Positions 43,001 through 58,000 of a stretch of DNA of 64,000 bases are shown piece by piece. Position 1 is the first letter of the stretch. Every line of letters starts with the position of its first letter. The notes beneath the pieces are model-generated. The model did no database searches, was not told the origin of the DNA, and saw nothing but the letters and a program-made list of their open reading frames with translations. The position numbers and the translations under genes are program-made. Source of the DNA: Mesostigma viride (taxonomy: Eukaryota; Streptophyta; Mesostigmatophyceae; Mesostigmatales; Mesostigmataceae); assembly GCA_009746045.1 (NCBI GenBank), contig RPFO01000165.1:3871918-3935917 (forward strand), given 5' to 3'.

Positions 43001-46000
43001 GAGCCAACCGTCTTCCCAGGGAGGGGGGAGCTGACCAGGGACTGAGGCAACACACTGGCAGCCGTCACCTGCCACTTTGTCAGGTCGCTGAAAAAAAAAT
43101 ACGTGATCGGATCCTCCTCGGGCGCTCAGTCGAATACTCAAGCCGGTCAGTTTCTAGAATGCTCTGGAGCGTCCACATTTCCACACAACACACGCACGCA
43201 CGCACACACACAATACAAGAGTGGACGCACCGTCCACCCGCGCACTGAAACAAAAGGTTTCAACAGGCGACCACACCTGCGACTTCAAGGGGGAGACCAA
43301 AACCAAGATTTCGATAAGAGACCAAAACTAAGATTTCGAGGGGGAGACTGAGCCTAAGATTCCTAAGGGAGACCAAAACCAAGATTTCAACAGGAGACCA
43401 AAACTAAGATTTCGAGGGGGCGACTGAAACTAAGATTCCGAAGGGATACGAAAATAAGATTTCAGTAGGAGACCAAGACTAAGATTTCGAAAGGAGACCA
43501 CACTAAGATTTCGAAAGGAGACCAAAACCAAGATTCCAATAGGAGAACCAGTACATACCAGCAAGCTTTCGCTCGTCGCCACGCGTATCCCGGCTCGAAT
43601 CCCCCACCCCCTCTGCCTCCACGACCAGATCCTTGCATCCTGGTGCCACGCCAGTGGGCGACGCGAGCCGACCCGCTGACCTCTTGAGGAGCCCATCCTT
43701 CTTCCCCCCTTCCCCTGCTAGGGACGCACGCCCCATCTCCTGCTGCAGCACGCGGCGCAGCATGAGCACGTGGTCTGGCTCCTCCGGGGGCCCCTGCATG
43801 GGGGAGATGTTCGCCGGCTCTGACGTCGACGAGGTCTGGTCGTCGGGGCCGAAAATCTCGGCTTCCACGTCCTGTTCATGTTGTCAGGACAGGTCGTCAT
43901 AAACAACATAAAATTCATAAGCTTTATAACAAACTGTGGCCTGGTCGTTGGGCGAAAAATCTCGGCTTCCTCATCCTGTTCATGATGGAAGGATGGGCCG
44001 TGATAAATAGCCGAAAGACATATCATTAGGTAATCTGGTTATCTCATTAACATTTACTATAATCTTGTAATAACCAATAGATCTGGGCCTTCAGGCAAAA
44101 GATCTCGGCTTCCACGTCCTGTTCAGTTTGCTGTAATGAAAAGGCCACGACACAACGATGAAGCATATAAACAGATGGTCAGCATGAGATCCCTGCCATC
44201 ACCTGCAGCACCTCTTGCAGCCACAAGCAAAGCTAGGGACAAACCATTTTTTCAGCCGAAAAGATAGCCTCAAGCTGAGAATACCTGGCAGGGAACATCC
44301 AACACATAAGCAAGAAAATCCCACCCTGGGCATGACCTTCCCCTCCACCCCATCACCTGCAGACTGCGGCCCCTCTGAGAGTGGCATGTGCACCTGCATG
44401 CTCACCATATCCTCCCCGCTAGCAATTCCTAAGCCCCCCCCCCCTCCCCTTTACCTGCAGCCCCTCGTTCCGCCTCATGACGAAACTGTTGTCTAAAACG
44501 CTTGCAAGGTAGTATAGTCGTACTACTACAATAAAATGGCGGCAGACCCTCTGATCAAGCCCCCTCTGCCATCCTCTCACCTCCAGCGCCTCCTGAAGTC
44601 TCATTTGCGATGCCGACCATTTGGTGGGGGGATGTAAACATTACTATCCCAACGGAGGCGCGTGAATGAATGAATGAATGAATGAATGAATGAATGAATG
44701 AATGAATGAATGAATGAACGAATGAATGCATGAATGAATGAATGAATGGGATGGTGGGCCCCCCCGCGGGATTGTGGGCACTTGCTGCGATGCGAATGCT
44801 GGCAACAATTGGTGTCAATGACCCTCTCAAGAAAAGCACATGGCGGACCATCTCCAGATTAAGGCCCCCCCCCCCTGCCGCCCCCCGCCCCCCCCCCCCG
44901 CCCCTGCCGCCCCCCGCCCCCGCCCCCCCCGCCCCGCCCCCCGCCCCCCCCCGCCCCCGCCCTGCCGCCCCCGCCCCCGCCTCCCCCCCCGCCCCGCCCC
45001 CCCCCCCACCCCCCTACCCCCACGGCTTACCTGCAGTGCCTCTTGCAGCCTCAGCCGGTGCAGCGGCATGTACACCAGCGTGCTCACGCGACGCGCCGCG
45101 CTGTGCAGCGCCAGGTCATCAAAGGGGGCATCCGCCACAGCCCGGCCACCCCCGCTGCAGCTCGCCAGCAACACGAGCGAAATGCCAACGTTATCCATCC
45201 GGTCCTTGACATCATCCAGTGGCGACCATGTCTGGACATAGTCGGCATTTCCCGATGCATGCGACTGCCTGCGACTGGCCCCGCCCACATATCCACCCCC
45301 GTCCCCACCCCCGGCGATGCACCCGGGACTGCCCGCGCCCCTCGCTGGCTCGGCCAGGTGGCCCGGGCGCCACCCCCCGCGAATCCCCACGGGCCCCGAG
45401 TGTGTCCGGCGGCGGAGCTCGCGGGCCTGCAATGAGAGAGGGCCGGGGATGCCCCCAGAACTGGCTGGCCGGCTGGATGGTTCGAGCCCATCGGCCTGCA
45501 TGGCTAGAAAAGGGTCGCAGCTCAGGGTCGGCCTGTGGCGGAGACCCGCCCACCCCAACCCCCATGCCCCCAATCAGAGAGCACCCCCCGAAACCAAACG
45601 AGGTGAGAAGTGAAGTCACGATTGAAGTGATTTGAAAACATGATGATTGGAAGCAAAGAGAGGGGAGCGACAGGGCAGGAAAAGAGACGGAGAGGGGGGT
45701 GATACAGAAGGGGAACGGTGACAGCGTTTGGGTTCTGATAAAATGAACGCCATCGGCCTTTTCTGAATGTAGTTTAATGAATAATCAAACGCTGGTCTTC
45801 TTGGGAGCGTAGTGATCATAATTTGGGTTCTGATCCTGGGAACGCAATCTTACGTAGTCCAGCATAGCCAGGAAATATCTAGTCCAGCATAGTCAGATAC
45901 TATCTAATCCGGCATCAAGGGTCCACTTGCCACGAGAAAGATGCGCTGCAATAAGAATAGGGGGTCCAGCGATGGGAAGAATTAGGGCTTGGTCGGAAAA

Positions 46001-49000
46001 CGTCTGGCATACGAATCAGCTACCACATCGCGAGGCAACCGTCTTGGGGTTCATCTCTCATTATGGGCTTCACCTCTCATGGGTTGAGGGTTACGAGTAT
46101 TAATGTTAGGGTTTTGGCTTGGGGAACACCAGCTGGGGAAACCCTGTGGCTGTGAGGTGTTGGTTTCAATGCTCGTTAATTCCTTTGATTCACCCTTGGC
46201 TGTGAGTTGGTTTCGATACTAACTAATTCTTTTTTATTCGATAATTGGATCATTTTTTAGATTAGAATGACAAAATAATTTTGATTGGAATTGAGGAAGA
46301 CAAACTAGATGGGAAACAGGGAACGAAACAACGGAACAGAGGGGAGGTCGAGGGCAAAGAACACTTTCCATCAGCTGGACGCACCCTTACTCACACCACT
46401 GGCTGGTACAGCATTCCTCCCGCCTCCAAACCCCTCCCCAAATCCCCCATCCCAAAAGGACGTCGGAACAGTTAATCACCCAGCCCTACCCCTACACCCA
46501 CCCACCTAACGGGACCACGCGCCCGAAATAAAAAAACAAAATGAATGACACAAAGACTACTGAAACAGCAACCAAAACACACCCAAAGCGTTGCAAGAAA
46601 AGAAATAGCTGCCACTTCATTCCAAGAACCCACCTCAAATGGCTGGGGCCAGGCCCCCCGACGCCCACGTCCAAGTCCATGGAAGTGTGGGGGCCGTGGG
46701 TCGTGCTGGCGTCCCGGGCCACACGCACCGCCAGCTCGACGACCGCCTGGCGCAAACCCTCTCCCATGTCTCCCTGGAACGATGACGATGCTGCTGCCAC
46801 TTGTGCGGGCCTTGGCTGGCCGAGGCCCTTGTTGGGCTCCTCCGGGTCCAACAGGACGTTGGCCCGAATCTGATGGTGATGTCCAAGGAAGGCGTCGCTG
46901 GTACCGATGGTGATGGTGGTGGCTGTCGTGCATCTACTCAAGGGCGACGATGGGCCTCGGGGAGAGCCGCTGGCGGGAGGTGTGAACTGGGTCGCTGGAT
47001 CTGGCAACGGGTTGCGCGCACCCTGTCCGTTTCATTTTGAGCACGATAGAATAACATGCATTCGATGATTTTTGTTTGTGTGTGTGTGGTGGTGGTGGTG
47101 GGGGCGATGATGGGACGGTGGCATCCGGGATACACGTGTGGTAGCATCGTGATCATGGTGATGTCAGCATCGTGATCATGGTGATGTCAGCATCAGCGCA
47201 TCTGTGCCCCACGAGCCAGAAGGCGGCGGGATAACGTCAGGCAGCGAGTTCAGAGGGGAAAAAAAAAGGACATTTCTGAATGGTACGCAAATGGTTATTT
47301 TAGGTGGCCCGGTGGACTTATCCTGTTGACCCAAGCTCACCATGCCATGTCCTCGACGCGAATGAAACTGGCACTAAAAAAAAAATGGTTCTGTGCTACC
47401 CCGATAGTAGCGGCACTTAAAACTGGTTTCTGTGCTGCCACGAGCTACACCGCCACAAACTCCTTCGGCGACACGCTGTGCAGACTCGTACTCACGACAA
47501 CCAAACACTGGGTCGCGTTACAAGCTCCATTCAGCCACGAAACTTTCCACGAAACTTTCCCACGTGTTCAGGACCAGACTGTCGGGACCACAGCGTAAGC
47601 GCCCGTTGCTGAATAGCCTCTAATACTCGAACCAACGAATACCCACGCGACCTTTTCCCACGAACCCACAACCAGCGAATCACCTCCCCTGTACAATGAT
47701 TATGAAATAATCATCACATTCACTTAATCTCACTTATGAAATAATGATCATAACAAGCCATCATTGCAAACAACAAAGAATCACCCTTCACCCATCAACA
47801 AACAAACTCCGTTCATACATGCCTACCATGACGATTGCTTGTTCATACGTGCCCAGCATGCCTATTGCTTGTTCATGCCGAACTCCTCTCACCATCAACC
47901 AACCCCGCCAAACCCACCCTCGCATCCGCCGTCACCGGCACCTCGCAACTCCCTGCAGGGACCACCGCCCCGTCGTCCCCGCTGACCCTCCTGCTGCGCG
48001 GAGAGTCCCCCAACGGGGACCCCTGCTTGTTCCCACCGGGTGCGCCTCCCCCACCGGCACAACCGCCCCCAACCGTATGCCCGGCGCCTGCACTGGCACT
48101 GGCGCCTCCGAACGCAGCCCCTGACGCCTGCAGCTGCCTCGCCATGCTGATGAGGCCCACGGAGACGGTGCTCATAAGCGCCTCGGCCGACGGCAGCGTG
48201 CCGGCAACGCGCATGAGCACCGCCTCCTCCACGACCACGATGAACCCGCTGCTGGCGTTGGGCGCCACCTGGCGGCCGCTGGGCGCGCCGCTCTCCGAGG
48301 GGGGGGCTGACGTGGAGGGCGGCGGGGGGGGGTGACCGTGGAGGGGGCAGGAGGACGAGGGGAAGGCGGCGTGCAGGCACCTGTTCTGAATTGCGCTGGG
48401 CAGGCCCCCGTCTTGGATTGCTCCGGTCATGTCGATGTAAACGTGGGCGGGTCGGCAGGTCGGGTCACTCGGCAGGCCGCTCGTACTGCCGCTGGGGGGA
48501 GCGCTCTGCGAGAGAATGTGGTGGATCCTGCAGGGTCCCACACAGGCAGGGTCCCACCCGATAAAAGGTTCCCCACGTAAACACGTGCACCCACAAAGTT
48601 TTGACTAACAAAAGGATGAAATACAGTTCCCCATATTGGTCATCATCCCATGGAAATAGGATGAGCCTTTTCCCATGGGTGTGGGGATAGGGTCATTCGG
48701 GAGCGGACAAACAAAAGGATCCAGAGGTCCGCACACACAAACGTCCGCACACACCAACAAGTGTCCACACACACATGGGGTGCACGCACGCAGGGTCCAC
48801 ACAGCAAGGATGAACACAGACATACCATGGACAATCATCAGGCAGACATTTCACAGACTGTAACGAGATAGACATCCGCCCTAGAGCCTGTTCACTTTGT
48901 GCATGGCACGGCTATCATGAAACCAATGCAGCTATAATGCAACCAATGCAGCTATAATGCATCTAAGGCTGCTATCACGAAACCAATGCTACTAAATTGC

Positions 49001-52000
49001 CACCAATGCTGCTAAAATGCGACCAACGCCGCTATCATGAAACCAAGGCTGCTATAATGCAACTAATGCTCCATCACAGGTCCAAATGTAGACCCCAACT
49101 ACTGATCGCCAATCGACGGAGGCCCGAGAGATGTGAACTAAGGATCGCTGGATAGACAATTATTATCAAAAGAAATCCTTTAAATTATCAAATCAAATCC
49201 TTCATTTATCACAACAAATCCTTTGAATTATCGAAACAAATCCTTTAAATTTAAATGATCAAAACAAAACTTCTGAATGATCAAAACAAATCCTTGCTGA
49301 TGAAAACAAAATCCTTTCATTTATCAAGACAAATCCTTTGTCAGAGATTAGCACGGTCCACACGCAAGCCATGAATAGCAAACGGAATATTGCCGGGTCC
49401 AATTCCAAGCGTGCCACACGGCAACCCACCAGGTCGAACACATTTGCTACCCCACTCCTCAAGTCCAAGCGTGCCACACGGCAACCCACCAGGTCCAACA
49501 CACTTTCTACCCCACTCCTTAAGTCTAAGCATGCCACACGGCAACCCACCAGGTCCAACACACTTTCTACCCCACTCCTTAAGTCCAAGCGTGCCACACG
49601 CAACCCACCAGGTCCAACACACTTGCTACCCCACTCCTTAAGTCCAAGCATGCCACACGGCAACCCACCAGGTCCAACACACTTTCTACCCCACTCCTTA
49701 AGTCCAAGCGTGCCACACGCAACCCACCAGGTCCAACACACTTGCTACCCCACTCATTAAGTCCAAGCGTGCCACACGCAACCCACCAGGTCCAACACAC
49801 TTGCTACCCCACTCCTTAAGTCCAAGCGTGCCACACGGCAACCCACCAGGTCCAACACAGTTTCTACCCCACTCCTCAAGTCCAAGCGTGCCACACAGCA
49901 ACCCACCAGGTCCAACACACTTGCTACCCCACTCCTCAAGTCCAAGCGTGCCACACGCAACCCACCAGGTCCAACACACTTGCTACCCCACTCCTCAAGT
50001 CCAAGCGTGCCACACGCAACCCACCAGGTCCAACACACTTGCTACCCCACTCCTTAAGTCCAAGCGTGCCACACGGCAACCCACCAGGTCCAACACACTT
50101 GCTACCCCACTCCTCAAGTCCAAGCGTGCCACACGCAACCCACCAGGTCCAACACAGTTTCTACCCCACTCCTCAAGTCCAAGCGTGCCACACAGCAACC
50201 CACCAGGTCCAACACACTTGCTACCCCACTCCTTAAGTCCAAGCGTGCCACACGGCAACCCACCAGGTCCAACACACTTGCTACCCCACTCCTTAAGTCC
50301 AAGCGTGCCACACGGCAACCCACCAGGTCCAACACACTTGCTATCCCACTCTTCTAAATCCAACGTACCACACGGCCTTGCGCACGGCGTCGCTCTCGTA
50401 TCGTGGGCCTCCGATGCCCCCCCCCACGACCCCATCCGGTGCCCCCCCTCCCACGCCAGCAACCCCCGCTCCAGCGCAGGAGCAGACAAGACCTGCCAGC
50501 CCGTTCACCCCTTCATTCTCCACCGTCTCAATATGGCCGTTCGCCACACTACCATATCCATTCGTCGTCTCTGCATGTGCGCCACCCCAGACTCCCCCCC
50601 CCCGAGCCCCCCCTCCTCTTTCGCGAGCCTGACCAGGGCGTCCAGGGTGTCGGCGACCAGCACAGGGGCCCCCATGCGGCGCACCCACGCGGCCGTGACG
50701 TCGCGCGCCATCCCCGCGCGCATGCACAGGAGGATGGGGCGCGACAGCTGGCAGCGCGGGGTCGGGCGGGCGTTGCACTGGGGCGCGGCGCAGCCGGCCA
50801 TGCCGCAGAAACGGCTGCGGGAGAAAGAGCCGTCCGGGAGTTGGGTGTAGCTGTTGCGGCGGCTGTGGTTGCGGAGCTGCTCGAGCCGCTGCGTGAGGAA
50901 GTCCGATGTGCTGGTGCCCGTGGAGTTTTTGTCGCTGTCGACTGAGCTCATGGAGGAGAGGAGGCGGAACGCGGTCCCTGTGAAGCTGCTCGAGGAGCCC
51001 GGCTGCCACATTTGAATTCGTACGCAACATTAACGTCGTGGGGGCGAGGCCGGGGACGGTGCAGAGAGAGATAGGGGGGGAGGTTTAATATTAAACCTAC
51101 AAGTACTATTTCAGTGAACCTATTTGTAGATGAAGCGGACATGCACGGGGTGTTAGGTGTGTGTGTGTGTGTGTGAGGGAAGCGGTGCTAGGTGTGTGTG
51201 AGGGAAGAGGTTGTATTTGTATCGAAGCGGACATTCTCGGGGTGATAGGTGAGTGTGTGGGAGATGTTCTGCATTTGTTAGATGAAGTGGACATGCACGG
51301 GCTAGGGACAAGCACAGGGTGATAGGCAGCCAAACTGAAACCGGAACCGAAACCGAAACCGAACCCCCCACCCGCACCCGCACCGGACGCCAACGCCAAC
51401 GCCAACGCCAACGCCAACGCCAACGCCAACGCCAACGCCAACGCCAACGCCAACGCCAACGCCAACGCCAACGCCAACGCCAACGCCAACGCCAACGCCA
51501 ACGCCAACGCCAACGCCAACGCCAACGCCAACGCCAACGCCAACGCCAACGCCAACGCCAACGCCAACGCCAACGCCAGTGCCAACGCCAACGCCAACGC
51601 CAACGCCAACCCCAAGCCCACCCTTCCGGACCACGTGCAGCACCTCCCCACCACACCATTGTACACCAACCGAAACCCACCATTCCGTTCCCCTGGACCA
51701 ACTCCCTCGGGGAGACCAGGCTCGACTCTGCAATCGGAAGTTTGTGCGTGCGGCAGTCGCAGCGGCGCAGCTGGATCCAGAAGCGGAAGAGCGTGCCCGG
51801 GTCCTCCTTGGCCACGATGATGATGTCACCCTTCATCAGGCGGACGAGGCGGCGAACGATGGAGAGGCCCAGCCCCGTGCCGCCGTAGATGCGCGTGGTG
51901 CTGCGGTTTGGGGGGATAGTAGACACAGGAACATCAGAGGGTTGCATGGCAGAAAAAGGCACACCAACAGGTTACGTGGGGCAGAGAGGCCCAGCCCCGT

Positions 52001-55000
52001 GTCGCCGTAGATGCGCGTGGTGCTGAAGGGAAGGGGGTTGGTGGCGGAACAAGGTGCATAGCGCGCGGGGGGGCTGGGGGGGGCGTTGGGCATTGCAAGG
52101 CATTTTAGCTGTCGCTATATTTGCGTGTGGTGCTTGAGTGGGGGGGGACATGCGGCCGAAGGTCAGGCGCAAGCGCAAGGTGGCGTTCAAACCACCGCAA
52201 TGAGTAATCACGGAAACAGGGGCCAGAAACAGTGCCCATCACCACCGTAGATGCACGTGGTGCTGTGAATTGGGGGGATAGTAGAAACTGTTTGGCATAT
52301 CAAAGGGCGAAGCGGTAGAGACAGGCACATCAAAGGGTTACGTGGGGCCAAGAGGGCTTGGTGGAATTGAGCAGTTACGCCTGGAGTCATGTTTCGCGGC
52401 GTGCTGCGGTGGGTGGCGGGAGGATTGAAAAAGGGTTTACAAGGGTCACGCGGGTTTCAACAGCAATAATGTGTAATCATCGTCCAGTAAAGAGTGCCAA
52501 GTCCCGCTACAGATGCGCGGGGTGCTGCCGGTGGGGAGCCAGGATGAAGCGGGGCAAACTATGGAGCCAAGATGAAGAGGGCCAAACTATGGAGCCAGGG
52601 TGAAGAGGGCCAAACTATGGAGCCAAGGTGAAGAGGGCCAAACTATGGAGCCAAGATGAAGAGGGCCAACCTATGTACCCAAGACGATAAGGGCCAAACT
52701 ATGGAGCCAAGGTGAAGAGGGCCAAACTATGGAGCCAAGGTGAAGAGGGCCAAACTATGGAGCCAAGGTGAACAGGGCCAAACTATGGAGCCAAGATGAA
52801 GCGGGCCATGACATGACTTTACCAGGGGCTTTTGTCAAAAGGGAAAAAGAAGCTACATGATATAATCACAGCAGACGTGACCTGATGGAGAAGAGGGGCA
52901 CGCAACACAGGTATATTTGCTGAATAGCTTGCCTGATGTGATGTGTGCATGTTTAGGCATTCAGGTTGACAGATAGACAAAGACGACCGAAAAGACACTA
53001 GTAAATCATGACAGGTTAATAGATAGGTAACACAACAGAAGAGACACTAGTAAACCACGGCAGGTGTATGCATAGGCAGCCCACCCTCAGGGCTCAGGGT
53101 TCAGGGCTCAGGGTAGGTTGCCCACCTGGTGCCTGTTTGTCTAGGATTTAGGAGTTGCATGTCGACAGACATAACCCAGTCGACAGCAGTAACACATCAT
53201 AGGTTGACGCATGGGCAGCCCACCTGGTGTCTGCCTGTATAGGTTCAGGGTCTGGTGTCTGCCTGTATAGGATTAGCTAGCCCACCTGCTAGCTGCCCGT
53301 TTAGGATAGATAGCCCACCTGGTACCTGCCTAATCAGGGTACCTAGCCCACCTGGTGTCTGCCTGGTTGAAGTCATCAAAGACGGCCTCCCACTTGTTAC
53401 GGGGGATGCCCAACCCCGAGTCATCCACCTCGAACTCCAGCCAGAGGTGCGTGGGGCTGTCCAGCGACGCTGATGTGCTGTCCTCATCATCCGAGGGCTC
53501 TGCAGGGGGGCGCCCAGTGTGTGTCGGGGGGGAGCGGAGGATGGAGCAACGACCGTCTTGTTTACACAACAAAGATAATAACTGCAGATTATTACAACAC
53601 ACGGATGTACGGGCAAGGGGCACAACTAAACCAGGTAACTGACCCAGTCTACGCGATAATAAATTAATAACTGGTTAGCTTTCTCATACCGTGCTGTCTT
53701 GCATTCAACGTCTAGTGGTTCGGTTGCTCAGAAGCAAGGCTTGATTGGGCCAGACGAGCTCTAGGGTGTGAGTCTAGATGGAGGCTGCAATCGAACACGG
53801 GCTATATTTTGCTCGTTGCTTTCGTGCCATTTCGGTCTGTTACCCACTGTCGCATCAGCATTATTAGCTTGACCAGCAACACCCCCTCCACACACACAAC
53901 TTGCAAAAACAGGGAATCGTCCGGGAATCCTAGTAGTAGGGATGCCTGTTAGCTCAAGCCCCTGAAGACAAACCCGCGCATAGTTGTCATCTCGATCTAA
54001 AAATGAAGTTCCGGTGCTTTGAGCCCTAGACAAGAGTGTGATTGTCACCACAGAAGCTGCTACTGCATCGCCAAAGAGCTCCATTTACAAGCCTCAAGGC
54101 ATGGGTGGGTGAGGAAAGGGAGGGGGGGGGGGGGGGGGCGGGGTGGCGAAGAACAGGGCACACTGCACATTACCCCCCAAGGGCATGCTGGACATCCCTC
54201 CCCAAAACCAAACAGAAAATGACCACATCTTGTGAGGAAGTGAGCAGTATGTTTCATGCCGAGAAAAACGGCTCACCCGTGGTCATCTCGACTCTCTTTT
54301 GGAACGACCCGCTCGACAGCCGCAGCAGCAACTTGCCCATCGCGCCCACGGTCTTGAACGATCTGGACAAGAGGGTGTGGAACTCGCACCCATCCTGCCC
54401 CTCTTCCACACACACCCCTGTCGCCTCCCTGCCATGTGCCACGTCCTTGGCATATGAATTCTTCGGCGCAGGAAGGGACACACCCGGCGGGCCGTCCCTT
54501 CCCTTGAGCGCGGGAGGAGGCAGCGGAGGCACAAGGGTGGAGGTGGACTCAGAGCAGATGGCGGTCCGCTGGCCGCGGGGGGACTTCCACCGCGACCCTC
54601 TACCGAAGAAGTCGCGAGACCCGGGGCCCCCGGTGGCGGGCCGACGCCGAAACGCCGCGATCTGAACGTTGCGAGCGATGAAATGCGCACAAAACAATGA
54701 TTTCTTTTCAACACTCATGTCTTTTTCTCGCCCGGACACTATTTCACTAGCATTAATGCCTGGGATAAGAAATTATAGAAGCGTGCCATTGCACGCACGA
54801 TTTCGGTTGGCCAGGTGAGGGCACATGAGGAGATGCGTGAGAAAGAAAAGGGATAGATTGACAAGTAAGAAAAGTAGTACATTTGACATGATGATACAGG
54901 AGCCAGCTGAAAACCAAATAGGGAGACGTGAACGGCGCCACAACCTGAACGATGCGCCTAGGAACGATGCCTAGGACGCGTGGGACGGATAAAAATAGAA

Positions 55001-58000
55001 TGAGAAATAGCATGAGCCGGCACTCCTCACTATTTGGGGGCGCGCTCGTGTTGAGTGCTGGGATCTGGGCCACGAGCACTAGCGCGCGGCCACATGAGGA
55101 TGCATGGGATGGGCAACATATCGAATAACAGAGGAGAACGGGGGGAATATATAAAAACAACCCGCAAATGCAGGAACCCTGCACACACGAGTGCCTGCAC
55201 CTGGGCCACGCGAGCGCACACACGAGATGGGTGGAGAAATATTTATAGCCAAAAATCAAATGTCCGCGAATGCAGGGACGACCTGGGTGACACGAGCGTC
55301 GGGCGCACACTGCACACACGAGCTACTGCAACTAAGCCATGTACAAGAGCGCACACAAGAGATAAGGTTTCTCCCCCCACCCTTTATCAACCAACTGTTT
55401 CACCCCTTGGTCAATGTTCACTTCACCTGCGCCCATCACCCCTTGAAGCAACCCTCGCCCCCCTGACCTTCGCCCACACCTCTCTTTCTTTAGCCGGGCC
55501 TTCACACAAACCAACCACTTCACCTCACCCGCGCGCACGTCCCTCATCCGTTACCGGAAGCGACCGTCACCCCTTACACGAGCGTCCCCATCCCCCCCCG
55601 CTCCCTTTACCTGTACAAGTCTTGTATCCTTTGCCTGAAGCAACCCTCTTACCCCTCACCCGCGTGCATCAATGCTTTGAACCAACACCCATCTTTGTCC
55701 CTCTAACCTGTAGTCACCATCCTTAGAACCAGCAGCAACCCCCTTTGCCCCCCTCACCTGCACCCACCATCCCTTTGAACCAACACACCCCTTCTTCCTT
55801 TTACCCGCGTGCGCATTCTTGTTCCTTTGCATGCGCCCACCATCGCTTGAACCACCGTCCCCTCGTCCCTCACCTGCGCGCACGTCTCTTAGTCAGCGGC
55901 GCTACCAACCCCCTTCCCTTTACCTGCGCCCACCGTCCCTCATGCCAGCCATTCCCATTACCTGCGCCCATCCCCTTTCTCTGCGCCCATTCCCTTAACC
56001 TGAGTGCATTACCCTCCCATTCCTTTATCTGTGCCCCGTTCGCTTTACCCGCGCCCGCTCCCTGTACCTGCGCGCAAGTCTCTCTATGAACCAACAGCCC
56101 CCGTTTGTCCCCTTTACCTGTGCGTATGTCTCTCGGTCCGCGATGCTGTCGGGATTGAGCACACGCGCGCGCACCGCCACGTGCCCCGCGAACGTGAACT
56201 TGAGCGCGTTGCTGCAAAGGTTGTTCAGTATCTGCTGGATGCGTGTGACGTCGCTGCCAGGGCGCGCGTTTCCCACAAACACGTTCATATCGAGTCATAT
56301 CGAGTCCAGAAGCGCGCTAATTTTGGTTTTGTCAACAAATGATCCAGTGTCGGAAAGAGACCCGCCACCGCACCAATCGTAAGGGCTGTGTTGCCAAGTA
56401 TAATCATTAAAACATGATCATCGACAAAACTAACGGCATTTTAAAGAGCATGTTATCACGACCAGAGCACATGTGCATGCTTCACAACCAACAAACCTTG
56501 ACAACAAGCTTGAGCGCTTGAAAACCGATATTTTCACGATCCACCCCCCTTGCCAAGCCGTAGGTGTGAGATGCACTAGGAGTGCGACAGGTCTTTGAAT
56601 CCCACGGCGTACCCGCAGCGGCATGTTCTGAATAGTACCCAAGCTCATGGATAGCTTCACACTGCCGGCATCCCAGCAATAAGACATCATCAGTCCATGC
56701 AGCAGCACACCCGCCAATCATGTGGGGTTCGTCAACCTATAGACAAGCCTGTACACCGCTCTTACAGCAAAGCCATACTTACCTGTTAATAATGGATGAA
56801 TGTTACATGCTTTGAAAGGATTCATCAACAGGATGCAGCAGGAGAACCGTGGGCATCTGGGCGCACACCGTCCACAGCATTGGTGAAAGCCTACACGCTT
56901 CCGGCCCCACTGTAAACCACAATGGTGAAAGCCCGTACTGTATAACGCTTCCAGCCACCAGACTCCCAAATATAATTAGTTTGCACGTGCGGCAGCATAC
57001 CCGCGGACTACGTGAGGCACGTTGTCGGCCAGGTCCAGGATAACGTCGATCTGGCGTTTGCCCACGTTCACGCTGCAGGCATCCGCAACATAGGGAGGGA
57101 GGGGAAAAAAGGGGCCAAGGGGAGTGTTACTTATTTATCTGGATCGGTTTGTTCGATGCTGGCCCACGTTCACGCGGAACGTGACAGAAAAAGGGAAGGG
57201 GAAATGGAGGGAAATAAGGGAGGAGTAAGCAGGGGCAGAGAGGATTGCAGATTGACCTTGCAAGCATCTCATTTCTATCCTTGCCCTCATGCATGCTGCA
57301 GGCATCTGACACGACCCCAACCAGGAAGGCAAGGGCATAAAAGAGAAGGAAAAAGCTTACCTGGTATGCCACAATATCTAAGAAGCATATTGGCAGGATG
57401 ACTTCTAACGGCAAGTAATGCGGTGGGCCCTGTTCACCTTCTGCATACCCAGAGCAAGCCGACGCCCCACTTGGCATGCCCTTCGCCCATGTATGATGCG
57501 AAACAACACGAACAAACACCCCCAAAAGACACCAGGAGCGACAAAAAAGCTTGGCTTGTCCCTCTATTCGCGCCCACGAGGAATGATAGCATGCCCCATC
57601 TCTTATCACCATGAAACAACAACAAAACGGCAATGAGGAAATGGTCCTTGGTTGGTCTATCACATGAAACGCTTCCACCCCCTGCACTTCTCTCCTCACC
57701 TGTACATGCCGACATCCGTGAAGGAGAGTAAGACACACGTCCGCTTACCTAGAAATATCCCCTCGCCTATACATATCTCTGTACCTGCCCATGCCCGCCA
57801 GGGACGAGAGAGCATGCCCCACCTCTCCTCTCTAACCACACAAAGACAACCAGGAAACAACAAGTCCTTGGTCGGTCTCTCAGCTGTGCACGTTCACCAG
57901 CGCCGAGAGCATGCCCCATCGCTCCTCACCCCAAGTAATTCACAAACCAACACCTAACAAAACAGCAACAAGAAGACAAGGCCTTGGCATGTCCCTCACC

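Noticed and set aside
44827-45022. Pro- or Gly-rich coding across the C-rich tract
   Set aside because: Composition artefact. The exon 15 donor at 45030 ends the coding before it.
51106-51962. Long Ala-Leu, Val-Gly and Arg-Trp repeat frames
   Set aside because: They are produced by the (CCAACG)n microsatellite; only the kinase exon 51681-51900 inside this span is supported.
56254-56300. Earlier start of the N-box exon at [12 protein letters not shown]
   Set aside because: A TGA lies two codons upstream and no acceptor fits there. The acceptor at 56254 gives correct phase and restores the conserved GD-x-x-R motif.
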